Assembly: GCF_023278565.1 (NCBI RefSeq)
Contig: NC_064672.1
Span: 6,262,001-6,326,000, forward strand
DNA from: Colletotrichum lupini
Lineage: Eukaryota > Ascomycota > Sordariomycetes > Glomerellales > Glomerellaceae
DNA length: 64,000 nucleotides
Direction of reading: 5' to 3'
Below, in pieces: positions 47,299 to 60,400 of the stretch (position 1 is the first letter of the stretch; each line of letters starts with the position of its first letter). The notes beneath the pieces are model-generated. The model was not told where the DNA came from. It did not search any database and saw only the letters and a list, made by a program, of their open reading frames with translations. The position numbers and the translations under genes are program-made.

Positions 47299-50200
47299 GT
47301 CTGCCGATGCGTTATACACTTTGTTTACTAACAAGTTCAGTTATAGGAACACTCTCGGCGTCTAATATTCCTATAATTACGTTTCGATTTGCCTTACTAG
47401 AACTATAATTCTACCTCGCCTCTTTGAGGAGCTCTACAGGTACCCTTTATATCGAGTAATTTAGTAGATCATTTACTAATTTAAAATGTGATCAGCTTAA
47501 TAAAAGCTGGGGCTTCTATTGATGTTCGGATTAGTAGGTAAATCATATCTTACGAGAACTTACTACACACGCTTCAGATAAGCGGGTAACCGCCCGCAAA
47601 CTATGAAAATATAGAATAAGAGATCGAGAGTATAATAATTAGTGTTAGGTTCGAGGTCTAGCATATTACGAAAACTTTTATTTCTGTCGATTTAAGAGTA
47701 GTATATAAAATCGAGATAGGGAATCTCTTTATAGAGGCGGATATAAATATAGATTAATAAGGAAGAAATGATTACCGTTTTAATTGGGATAATGATTAAA
47801 TGAAAATAGTTAGGCTTATTTAACTATACGTTTCTTATTACTAACCGATTAATGGAAGCTAATATATATAGGCGTATTATCGAAGTTTATAAAAAGACTA
47901 AAAAGCGGCTCGAGGAGGATCCTGAAAATAACCGAGTACCGAAACGAAATCGCTTATTAATATAATCGGATCTGTATGTAAAATTTCGAGCGGGTTAGGG
48001 GAACGAAGATTGTTTACTATAAGTTAGGTTATAAGCGAATTTATTACTTGCGGAGTTACGAAGGGATCTACTAGATATAAGAATCGTAATAAAATAATGA
48101 CTTTATTTATAAGAGATATTGTGTTCTAATATCCCCATATCTATACTATTTCTTATACATTTTTTCTTATTAGCTCGGCAGGTGATAAGGACTTCGTTTT
48201 TTAGTTAGGGGTAGAGTAAGACATAGTATCCGTTATAAGCCTTTTATCTCTAAGTAATCTTCTTAGCTAGCATAGTATTATAACTTACTTAACGATAGAG
48301 AAATTAGTCAGAGGCTTTTTTTAGGCCTTTATGATAAGGTTATGGGTAGATAGTAAGTTAATTACGTTACTAAAGTACGCTCTGCGGACGTAATAATAAA
48401 AGGCTTAGCGCACTCGTAATAATACTAAAGCCCGGACTAGGACATCTCGAGCCTAGGCCTAATCGGGGTAGCCCTGCGGGGTAGGATAAGGGTAGGTATA
48501 GGTAAGCGGAGCGAGTAATATTAACTAAGTAGCGCTCGAGCCTCTTTATAGAGCGATAGATATAAGGTAGGTAGGGCTTCGATCTTAGCTAGGGGGTATG
48601 CGACTAGGAGTGCGCATACTAAAATAGTAAGGTATGGGCGACGATAAGGGTATGGGGGTAAGTTAGTTAAAAAAAGTTAGAGGGGAGTAGGAATACTAAA
48701 TCTTATATCGTCCTTATAGCCTCCCCAGTACTACGGTATAAACGACGTAGGGCGCTTATTTTACGTTTTAGCGTCCTTAAGACGGCCCGCTTTTAGTATA
48801 TATATAGAGACGTTAGTCTAACTAATTAGGGCTATATTTCCTAACTTTATATCTTGCGTAGTAACGGCTAGCACAGAACCTAATAATATTCATATTAGCT
48901 AACCGTTAAGAGACTCGTAGACTAGGGAAAGGGCTAATTATAGATAAGCCGTATAGTATTTATTAGTTACTACTAATATAAGAGGTCCGTTAAGTATCGG
49001 ACCGTAGCTCTTTACAAATAGAGGTATTAGCCCTATAGTCGTATCTATTTAAGGTAGCTACGGTATAGTTTAGAATTTTATAAAAAGGAGATATAAAGGG
49101 CTAGTGCTAATAATAAGATTCCCAGATCCGAAGACTATTAAAACCTTACTTTTATTATAAACTATATACTTTATACTCTACTTACAAGTTAGTATAAGAT
49201 CGAAAGTAAACAAAGCTAAAAGGATAGACCGCTACCCCTACGTTAATAAATATAAGTACGGCATCGACTACCCTAGCTAGGTAAACGTTTACGGTGCGCG
49301 GTATAAAGACTATATTATTATAAGTCCTACGCCCGATTATACCTAAAGTTTACTAACCCTAAATAGTATAATTAGTAAACGTAAGGGGTCTTAACTAGTA
49401 ATATAATATAATCAACGGAGCATAGGGATGGGCAGAAAGCACCTATAGTAATATACTTAGATAGACCGGAGATAATTCTCTTTTAAATTAACTCTATATA
49501 CCCCTATATTATATTTAATGTTCCTTTTACTAGGTCTATGCCCCTAGGGTGCTATGTATAAGTAACTATTCTTAGGTCTCTTAATGCTACTTAACTATAA
49601 GCTACTTTATAACTTACCTCGTAATTTACTTTATAACTTACTCGTTACCTACGTATTACTTATTCGTAGCGATATTAAACGTGCGAATTATTATAGACGC
49701 TTTTTATACGAAGTATAAAATCGTACTATACTTAGATAATATCTAAAGAGTTGTTATCTTTTTATTTTATATAATAAGTATAAAACTAACTATTACGGAA
49801 CGTTACGAAAGTACGATAGCTAATTTCTTATGATAATTACGGGAGCTTATAGAAGCGTTAGAGTTGAGTACTATACTAAGAGTCCTAAGGTAGTAAAGCT
49901 AAGTTAGCGGAGCTAAGATAGCGGACTAACCTTAACGCCCAAGGTAGTAGAACGTCCGTAACGAGGGCCTACTTATAGAACTAAATACTTACTAAATTAA
50001 TATAATTTTTTATTGTCTCGACCCCTATAATACTACCGTACTTACCTATTAGCTAAGGGAGCTACCCGTCGATAGTTTTATACTCCTTTAATACTAGCTA
50101 CGTAGGTTATACTTAAATAATTAAAAAATAGAGATAGGCCCGTATATAGTAAGTCCCTAGTCTTATTTACCCTTTATACCCTTCTACATAAAACCGTTTA

Positions 50201-53200
50201 TTTAGAATAAAAAGCGTACTATTCTTAGTTAGAAATAGCCTCCCTACGTATATATAAGATTTAAATTTTAATAAGTATTAGCATATAGTACCTTTTTTCC
50301 TAAATAGGGGTATATAAAATACTATAATTAAAAGGAGTACTAGCTATTAATTAGTACTTTAAAATAACTAACTATAGGCTTTAGGTACGGATTATCGTAG
50401 TTAATTCGACATATATAATAAATAACCTCGAGCTCTTATAAGCTATTTTAAGTTCTTCTATCTAAGTCTTTAGTTCTATAAGTCCTCTTTATAATTCTTT
50501 ATACTAGCTAAACTAACGACTCTTTTATTTTAACAATTCCCTTATTTTGGGGTATAATATTCTTTTTAAATACCTTAAATATAGTCTTAACGGAATTGCT
50601 AGGATTTTATTACGAAGATATTTAGTTATTTTCTATTACTAAGTACTAAGTTTTTATTATTATTTATAGTTTACTAATACGCTTATAAACTATCCCCGAA
50701 CTCTTTTATAGCGTCGACTCTCCCTCCTCCTTATTTAATTATAAGAAATACGCAATTAGTATTACTAAGTACTTTAATAAGGCCTTAGAGAAGGAATATC
50801 TTTAAGAAACTCGGTTATTTAATACTAGGTCCCTTATTATTATTATTCGCGGTTTAATATACTTATAAGATTATTAAACCTACCCTTTGTTATTACTTCG
50901 TAAATCTCTAGCTACTCTTTCTAAGTCTAGCTATTCCTTAGTTACTAAAAGTATTTAAGTAAGCGAGAAGACCTTAAGTAGCCTCGAATCTAATAAGGAG
51001 TCTTAGGGTAACGTATAGATAACTTCTTAACCTCCCGTATAAAAGCATAACGAACCCCCTATTAATAACTATAAGACTAAAGGCCCCCCTAAAAGCGACG
51101 TTACTTCGAATCGTCACTAGAATCCTATAAGCTAGTTAAAAGCCTTTTTTTACTAAAACTTAAACACCGACTACGTTAACAAATACGTAATTAATAATAA
51201 TTCCGAGCGGGAAGACTTAATTAAGAAAAAGAAAAAGTCTAGCGTTAACGAAAAGACTATTTTTTAACATATCGAAATTAACAATAAGGCGATTTCGTAT
51301 TACTCTCTTTTTTCTATAATAATCGTTAAGTAAAATAATTACGGAGGGGTAGGTAATATTGCCTTTCGGTCTACCTTAGTAATCCCTTGGTTTTATAATA
51401 GCTACCCGGCCCCGTTTACCTTAACCGTCTCTCTTAACGATTTTAATAACGCTCTATTAATAATAAAGCATAAAAACTGCTCGCAGTTTCTAAAGCCTAT
51501 TACTAAGGCACTACGGTCCGCTCGTTAATCTATTTCTAAGACTACTAGCCGTAACTTCTAAGACGTCCTTATCCCCCGAACTATACAACGAAAATTAATA
51601 AAAATAGAGCTACCTAAGCTTATTTAACGGAATATATTTTAGGAGCGCTAATAGAAGTTAGCTATTATTAATTTAGTGCTTAAGCGCCGTTATGCTTCTT
51701 ATAACGTCGCGAACCTAAAGTAGTATTCCGAGATCGCCTAGACTATTACGAAGAAGGATAGGTCTATCGATACCTTATACTTTGCTATTTATACGGCCGA
51801 TCTTAACGGTTTTAATATAAAGGGATGGTAACGTGTATAGTTACGAGATAGGGACCCTGGAGTTATTATAGTAACGAAATCTGAATAGTTATTTTACTCG
51901 CGCGGTTTTGATTAGGACCGCGGGGGCCTAACTATTTCTATAAACGCGTAGTAACTTACGGATTAAGCTAAAGTAATTATAGATTTATAATGATGTAGTA
52001 GGAAATAATAGTAGTATTTATATATATAAGAGTGATAACCTTTTGATGTATTTGCGACGAGCGTACTTAGTATATTTTTAGATAGACCATAGACGACTTA
52101 GGTACGAAGTAGTACGGTAAATAGTAAATTATAGAATAAAAAAATATAAAGTAAAGCCCGCTTTTAAAGATATAGGCCGTTAGAACTGAATATTACGTAA
52201 GGTAGTGCGTACTTGGAAGGTTAAAAGTATATAAACGATACTAGTTCTAAAAGTGCTATGACTAAGTTTAAGTAGACGATAATCGGGGTATTTATAGAAT
52301 TAGTGCTACTTAAGAGATAAGTTAATAAGTTAGAGAGCTTTAAGGCCTAACTAATGCGCGCTCTCTTAATGCTATTATAAATACTAGGTATAGCTTTTAA
52401 GCCTGTCTCTCGTTTCCTTAAGTATTCGAATTCCTGGCTCTTATTATGTCCCGTTTCGTTACTAAACTTAACCTCTTTATAGAATACTATATATAATATT
52501 TTCTATATTACTAATACGACGTATTATTAAAAACCCGGACGCGCCCGATTTATAGTACTTAGTAGTCCTAGTATAGCGCCTTTACGTAAAAGGATTAAGA
52601 GGGCGAAAATCTAAGTAAGCTACGTAAAAAATTAGACTAATGTCTTATAGTTAGAGTAACTTAATAGAGTGAGGTAATTTGCTTATATCGTCGTCTTTCT
52701 AAGCTCTATCGTTAGAGCGTTAGGGTACCTTTTATAATAACCCCACTCTAAACGGAGGTATTAATTTTCTTTTATAAATTAAAGCATCGGGTCACTAAAA
52801 CTATATACCCGATTAAGGGGTATATAATAGGGTTCTAATAAACCGTTATAAATTAACTTACTCGAGTTAAATAGTAGGTAGACTACCTAATAGGTTATTA
52901 GAAATTCGAACTTAAATTCGGGATATAGCGCAGTATCTCCCTCCAAAGCTATAATAAGAATAGTACGATTATACTTAAAAGAATCGTATAGTAGAGCATA
53001 AAGGGCTAGAGCTAGATTAGTAACTTAAGTCTATAATTTTAAAATATATCGAGATTTGTAATCTAGCTAGCTCGGGCTGACCGCGCTCTCGAAATAATTA
53101 GCTTCTATACTAGGAGTTAAGTTCTACTCAGTACTTAGAGATCTTTCTATATATAAAACGGCTATACTACTTCTTTTTTTAGATTTCTAACGTTAACCGT

Positions 53201-56200
53201 ATACTTAAGAAGAGTTTATTAGCTTCGTTATAGATATTAATTAACTTACTAAACCGTCATAACGCGGAAGGAAACCTAGCCTTATATAATAATAGGTACG
53301 CTTTTGAAACTCTAGCTTACTCTTTAAATATAAGATTCTTCCGCAATTAAAAACTTAATATATGGGAGATTTCGTATAAAGAAATTTATAATATTGACTA
53401 TTATTATATAGCTTAACTATGTTTAGAGAACTTGGTAGCGAGAATCGCGACGAGAATATGCCCCTAGGTAATAAGATAGTTGTATATTTATATAAGGGGG
53501 CTAAGGTTGCGAACGTTAAGGTACTACCCCTAGAAACGAAGAAAAAGAGACCTAGGGTCCCTATATAAGACCCTATTATTATTAAAGCCACTTTAATTTA
53601 GCGAGGAGCGCATAATTCTTTAGAGATAGCACTTAAATAGCGAAATTAGGCCTACGAGTCCGCTAGTTATTAGTTCGTTTTTAAGTTAACTACCTTAGGC
53701 CGCGTGCTATTTTTATTATAGGCTATAGATATATAGAGCTAATTAACTAAAAAATAATGCGGTGCCCTTAGCTATATTAATTATTATAAGGCACGAAATA
53801 GATACTTAGTACTAAGACGCAACCGGTATCTTAGTATTACGTATAATAAAGAGAAAGGGCTATACTATAGGGATTTTCTTTATCCTTAAGCCTCCCGATA
53901 TTAACTCTAAAAGAGGTAAAAGAAATGTCTACGTTTAGATAGTAGAGAAGAATAGCTATAAGCTCGTTAGGGAGCCGAATAGTATAGTATTAACGTTTAT
54001 TATGTAGGTAATTTCGGAATAATCTTTAATAAGCTCTACGGCTATTATGTTAAATACGAATGCGACTTAGTATAAAGTATGGTAACCGAAAATTTTTATA
54101 AAGCCTTGATTATAACGCTACTAAGGTAAAGGGTATAACGAACGATAAATTGCGGCTTTAATATAAGTAAATATTTAATACTATAAATAGATAACTATAT
54201 TAATTAGTATATATAGCGTTAATACCGCATGCTAAACGAGTATAGTAAGATACGTATAAAAATATCGAGGCTCTTTTTATTATAGCCCTATTTATACTAC
54301 CTAATTCCTAGCTTAGGCCGTACTATCGATTAGCTTGCGGTAAGGTCTTAACGTAGTACGTAAGAAAGCCTATACTTATATAGCTAAGCTACTAAGTTTT
54401 TAATAATACCGAGGCAGCTTAGTAAATATAGTAAACGCTATTTCGTTTTCGTATATTACCTACCTATACTTATAAAAGTTTAAATAAGGTACCCGATACA
54501 TAGCTAAGTGAGGTATCGTTACTTATGTATAGATAAATTTTATTTATATTAGTTATGGCTCTGCGATCGTTAGGGAATAGTTATGGACCGGATTATATTA
54601 AGCGGAGTATTAGGCTCAGGTCTAACTATGTATATATGCTAGTAGTTTACTAACTTTAAAATAGTTAGGGTGCACGGGGGCTTAGGATTTTAATTAGTAG
54701 CCGTATATATTAGGGGAGAGAGGGCGTGTGCATTTTGTATTAAACTATTTTTATTATATCTATTATTACTAGTCTATAACTAACCGCGCCTTAATTATAT
54801 ATGGGGCTAGTTATTAAGTAGCCGTAGCGGTCTATATTTAAATTAAACTAGTTAGGTCGAAAACTCGCCTCCCGCCCATGCGGCGATTAATATACTCTAA
54901 TATACCTTAGTTCGGGGACTATTCCCTTGTTAAAGGGTATAGGGTAAGTAGAATCGGTCGGTAAGATAAGAGCCTAATAAATACTTATTCGTACATATGC
55001 GTACGTTATTACATCTACCTTCGTCGCTAGAAGTTTATTTATGGGTATTATACAACCAATCTAGTCATAATAACTTACTAATAATAGCTCTCAAAAAGCT
55101 TAAGTTGCTTTATCGTGGCCCTTGCTTATTATTGTCTTGTTATACCTCTATATTAAACATGCTACTAACCTAGCCTATATCAGATCTTGAGCTTTATTAT
55201 ATAAGACAGTGTTATAACCTCTAAAAATATAGCGAATTTTAATTCGGAAGCTATATTTTAAGTATTTTACCTATAAGAAACAGTCCGTTTAGGGTTTTAA
55301 TATATTCTTTCCGGCTATATTATTATTCGACGCCGATAATATTATTACCTTCTCTTATACTATAACCCCCTTTAATCTATAATAATTCTTTATATAAAAT
55401 CATTAAGGAACGTTATAATAAAAGTCTAGATAGCGGACGCCGCACCGGATATATTATTTTATTTTTTAATATCGAACTATTAATATTATTTACGATCTAA
55501 TATACTAAATATGTACTATATAGCGCTAAGACTCCGGGGCGGTTCGGCAGTACAAGCCGCCTTTATATAAGTTAGACTTTTTAAGTTTATTAGTAAATAC
55601 TAATAGTTCTAAGTCGTCTTCGAGATATTAAGCTACTAATCTTCTAAAATCCGACGAGTCTATTTTTAATACTAAATACGTCGCGCTAAAACCTAATAGT
55701 ATAAGAATTTACTTTATATTATATACGGCTCCGAACTTTAGAATTCTAAGTTAACCCTCGCTCGAGGCGGGTAGAGTAAAGGAGGTAAAGTATTTTTATA
55801 AGAACCTAGAGCTCGGTATTATACCGCCTGCTTAACTAATCTATAATAGTAATCTTTATAAAGTAAAGCAAGACCTAGTTAAGTTTCTATTAACTTTAAA
55901 GAAGCTATTTACGGCTCTATTTAGATATGTTATTTTATATAGTGCTAAAGACTAGGTTACGGAGGGAACCTTAGTTATAGGCTATAATTAATCGGTCCTT
56001 GCCTGTTTTTAATATAAAAAGACCGTTAAATATAACGCAGAGCTAAGACCTAATTAGATTAATGGGCTCTTTTTAACTATAAAATGACCTAACTCCTTAG
56101 ACCTACTATCATCTTTATAAATACTATTTAGAACGACCGAAAGGAACGAGATACTAATACGTTTTAATATACGCTATTAGGTCTAGGTAGAGGTTAAAGG

Positions 56201-57241
56201 TAGTACTTATATTAGGATTATAATTTATATAGGTAGTGCGGTTTATTAAGGTTAAGGTAATAAAGTTATTGGTATTTAGTTAATAGATTTGTAATAGAGG
56301 CGCCGTTTGTAACGTTAAGTATTTATTTATACAATCTATACGACGGCTAGTATTTTTATAACCTCTATTTTTAGAATATAGTAAATAAACTACTCGACGC
56401 GGACTAAAGCTCCGAGGTTATACTCTTAGAAAATTGCTTTAATAAAATAGCTAGCCGAGGGCTTGTGATTTAGTTATAGGCTACGCTCCCTAGTCTTAGT
56501 AGCCTTTTAGCTTTAAAAAGTTTTTATATAGGGAGTAAAGGTATGTAGGCGGGTGATAGTATAAAAGGTATATAATCTTTTACGGGAAGGTAAACGATCT
56601 AAGTGGGACTAAAGTAACCGTTCTTTTTTCTTAAGGTAAAGCTAGTGTTCTATTTTTCTCTTACGCTACCCCGTTTAGCCCTTTACTAATATAGCCGGGA
56701 CTTTTATAAAGTATCTCGATTAGTAGTACCCGCCTAAACGAGTCCCTAATAGTGATAGCTAGATATATATTAGTACTAGGACGGATTATATTATTAAAAT
56801 AAGGAACTTAAAAAAAGTACTAAATATATAACTAAGCTTAGAGAACGCTGCCCTTAAATTATAAAGTTCTAATATCTGAGCGCTACCCGGGAGTAGCTGT
56901 TAGCGCTTAACTAACTAAGTAATTCCGTATTATTTTATATTTCAACGGACCGAGATATAGTTAACTTCTCCCTCTCGGGACGATATAGCTTAACGGCGCA
57001 ATTAAAATCTCGGTATAAGGATAGCCCCTTAGATTCGTTAGCTAATACTAATAAGTATTAACTATTAAGCCCTTAGAGAATAGATTAAATAGGTTATCCG
57101 GCCTAAGCGAAATGTTAAATAGGCTAGCTCTCTTAGGAAATAATCTAGGAGCGCTCGGTAGTTACTTACTTACTAAAAATAAATAGCTAATCGCTAGGCC
57201 GCCGGAACTAAAGAAAGTAAAGTAACTTAATATAGTTAAAG

Positions 57242-57446
57242 TGTCGGATTAGAAGTCCAATTCGACCGCGGCATACAGCCGACTGCGCAGGGGCCAATGG
57301 GGGGCCCTATTTACGATTATCGTAGCTAACCCAACCTACGGTTAGAACCTCCTTTTTACACCTACTACGCAGATATTTATATAGTTTAATTGATCTCTTC
57401 GTTAACTACGGTTCGAACTAACTACCCTGTAATAGGGATACTAATA
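57242..57446 (+). mobile_element. Solo copia LTR with TAAAG target duplication
   Basis: This 205-bp LTR is nearly identical to 21602-21806. I count 12 differences: ten are C-to-T or G-to-A here, one site is the reverse case, and one is T/G. Direct repeats TAAAG flank it at 57237-57241 and 57447-57451. No internal element sequence is present. The surrounding DNA is far more degraded than the LTR. Confidence 0.93.
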
Positions 57447-57451
57447 TAAAG

Positions 57452-60400
57452 TAAGCTCTAATAAAGGCTAGGAATGCCTTGCTTCGATCGCTAGACCCTT
57501 AGAAGAAAACGAAACTTTACCGTAGTACTATAGAACACTAAAGTCTGTTTTATACTATTTAGAATAGTAATAATTAACGGGCACGACTTCGAAAGAGTAA
57601 ATAATCCGAGAAGGCGTATACTCAGATATATCGAGGATCTAATACTACTTACGAAGAGGCTTAGAAAAGGACCTTCTCCAAAGCAACCTAGCCTATCTAA
57701 ACTTTTGAGAAGCCGGGATATATCGATTTCTTTACTAATAACCCGTATAATATAATCGAACGCGGGTCGTCCTAGAGCTAAGGAATATATAAATAACGGG
57801 CTACCCTCTAGCTTATACGACGTCTATTTAGGTAGCTAAATAGATTTACTAAAAGGGAGTAGAGTATCGTAGGGCCGGTGTGCTAGGCTAGTCCCTTTAT
57901 TATATATTAGATATAGCGTCCTTAAATACACGACTAAGTATAGTATATATAATACTAAGCCTAGAAGTTACGATACGACCCCGACTATTTATGAATAAGG
58001 GTATCGTACTGCCTACTCGCTTTCTAAATACCTTTAATTTAATAGCTTTTGTGCCGTAATAGGGGCCACTGCGCGTAGTAAACTATTAATTATATACTAC
58101 TTAGTAAGCCCGATTTAACTTAATTATATAGTTATTTACTAACGATATATAAACCCTTATTAGGTTACTTTCCCTACCCTCTGGGCGGAATAAGCTTACT
58201 AAGATCCGGTAGATCTTTTATAGCCTATATATAATTTACCTTCTTAGATTAGCTACCTCTTTTATATAGCTCCGCTTAAAGTAACTTATTAAGTATCGCT
58301 ATAGTAGGAAATATGCGAAACTATTACTTATCTTAGAGAGTACTTAATCCTAGGAAGCTTTTTTCTTTCTTTTTCCCTACGTTATTCGTATAATATAATA
58401 AATACTACCGGGCGACTACGGCCGCTAGGACCTATATAGAAATAAATCGATACCTTTAGGAGGTTATTAGGCTTTGTAAAGTTAGTAAGGGATCGTTCCC
58501 TATTCCGGGGCTTAGTATAGGGCCGCCCTTTAGGCTATATTAGTAATTTTATACCGTAATTACCGCTAGGAACGTAATAATAGGGGTAAACTTCGAAAAT
58601 ATCTCGTACTTAACGTAATTTACGTTCGATTATTTAATAACTTATCCTTCCTCCGGGCTAGTAAGGTCCCTAAGAGCTCTTTATAATATCTACTTTTATT
58701 ATATAAAGGCTTCTCAGGCCTAACCCTTCCTAAGAGGACCTATATAGACGGCTACTAGGATACGTAGTTTAGGCCTAATCTAGCTATTCTTAACCGGTCG
58801 CGGGATATCCGGTAATTCGAAAAGTAAGCCTCTTAATTAAATTAGTAAGGAAGGTAAACCGACGTATGCGTTAGGTCTAGTAAGCAGTGTTCTTAGGATA
58901 TCTCCTACTCCGGAAACTTACGAAAACTCGAGAAACTAGTTATCTATCCTTTATATATAGTTAATCTACCCTATTATTTAGGTATTGCGCTGCCTATAAC
59001 GGATTTATATTAACTAACTACTCCGTAATCGATTAATAAACCGAGTCGACTTATTAACATAGGACCTCGAGTAAAAGGCAAACTCGCCCCTTCTACGCTC
59101 GGAGGGTAGTTATATAACTAAGCACGTCCCCGAGACGCTTATTATCTGGCTATTCCCCTAGGAGAAGGTCTAATATTAGGTTTTATAGGGCCACAATCTT
59201 CTTTATATTGAGTAGTAACGACTAGGCTATAAGTCTAACCCAAATAGACTACTAACCCTTACTACTACTCGATCTTAGATAGTGATATAATAGCGGCGCA
59301 GAAGTAGGAAGTTAAGTAACGGGAAGCCGAAAATGCCTCTTATAAAGACTATATTAAATCGATCCGTAGTGCTAATAAACACGAAGCTAAGATAATTTAT
59401 AAGCAAATTAGGATATTAAGTAAACCCGTACAAGGCTTTTAAAACTAGCCCGACGCAACTTATTATTAAGAATCGTTTATAAGAGAAAATAGACTAACTT
59501 ATATTTCTATTCGCAAGGAAATAAGGGAATATTCGTTAATGCTCGCATACCTACCCCGCCGTAATAAGGGGCGTTAGTTTAACTAAAAGATTTAATAAAG
59601 ATTATCCGTTATTAATACCGTTTATACGTATAATGCTCTCTTCTTAGGGTAAATAACTAGAACGAGGTATAGTAGTAGCTTGTATAGAAGCCTAATTTTA
59701 CGAATAGCTAGTCCGTAATTATTATATTCTTAAAGAGGGGTAGATAGCTAATAATAGGATAGGCTACTAACTTATAGACTTAGACGACTTTTCTTAATTA
59801 TCGTAGTACTTAATATACGACGTCTCCGGATATTTAACGGAATTAACTATAGCTTCCGGCCTCTATATATTATAGCTATAGACGTCCTTATAGATCTACT
59901 AAAGGAGCAAGATTAGCGCGTGCTATTTAACGCTTCCCATACTCTTAGTAGTTACTTACTTAAACTAATTAGATATTGCTACTACCGCCCTCCTAGTAAT
60001 ATCCTTAAGGGCCGAAGATAAACTAAAACCTCTAATATCGCTATTCTAGATAGGTAAGCGACGGCGAGACTATAGACGTTATTATGGGTTTTTATTACGA
60101 CGAGGATAGTATATATTACATCGTGCTGCTCTTTATAAAAAGAAGTAATCGATGCTACTAAAAAAATATTAGATATGCAACCTATTTAGCCGTATAGTTA
60201 TACCGGACTAGAGAGATATAGTCCCGTCGTAACTAAGATGTAGAACCTTTATGCGAATACCTTCTATAGCACGGCTTTTAAAATAATATTTAGCGTGTTA
60301 GTGTTAATAGAACGTACGTATTATTAGATAAGCGTCCGGATTTAAGGTAAAAAATTCTGTAGGTAAAAGTCAGTTCAAGTATACGGGAATCACAGCTTAT

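Larger units (their letters stand above)
34950..57236. mobile_element. RIP-degraded AT-rich block, mixed repeat relics
   Basis: About 22 kb have very few open frames over 60 codons, strong CA/TG loss and frequent TAA/TAG in every frame, with CG kept. This is what RIP of nested transposons or duplicated genes leaves. RIP intensity varies: lightly affected islands, where CA or TG persists, occur near 36760-37170, 41440-41900, 42540-43020, 45500-45720, 46980-47600 and 54990-55230. I could not identify element boundaries or a second copia pol. Host genes caught in RIP may be included, for example the TPR-like relic at 41.1-42.0 kb. Confidence 0.8.
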
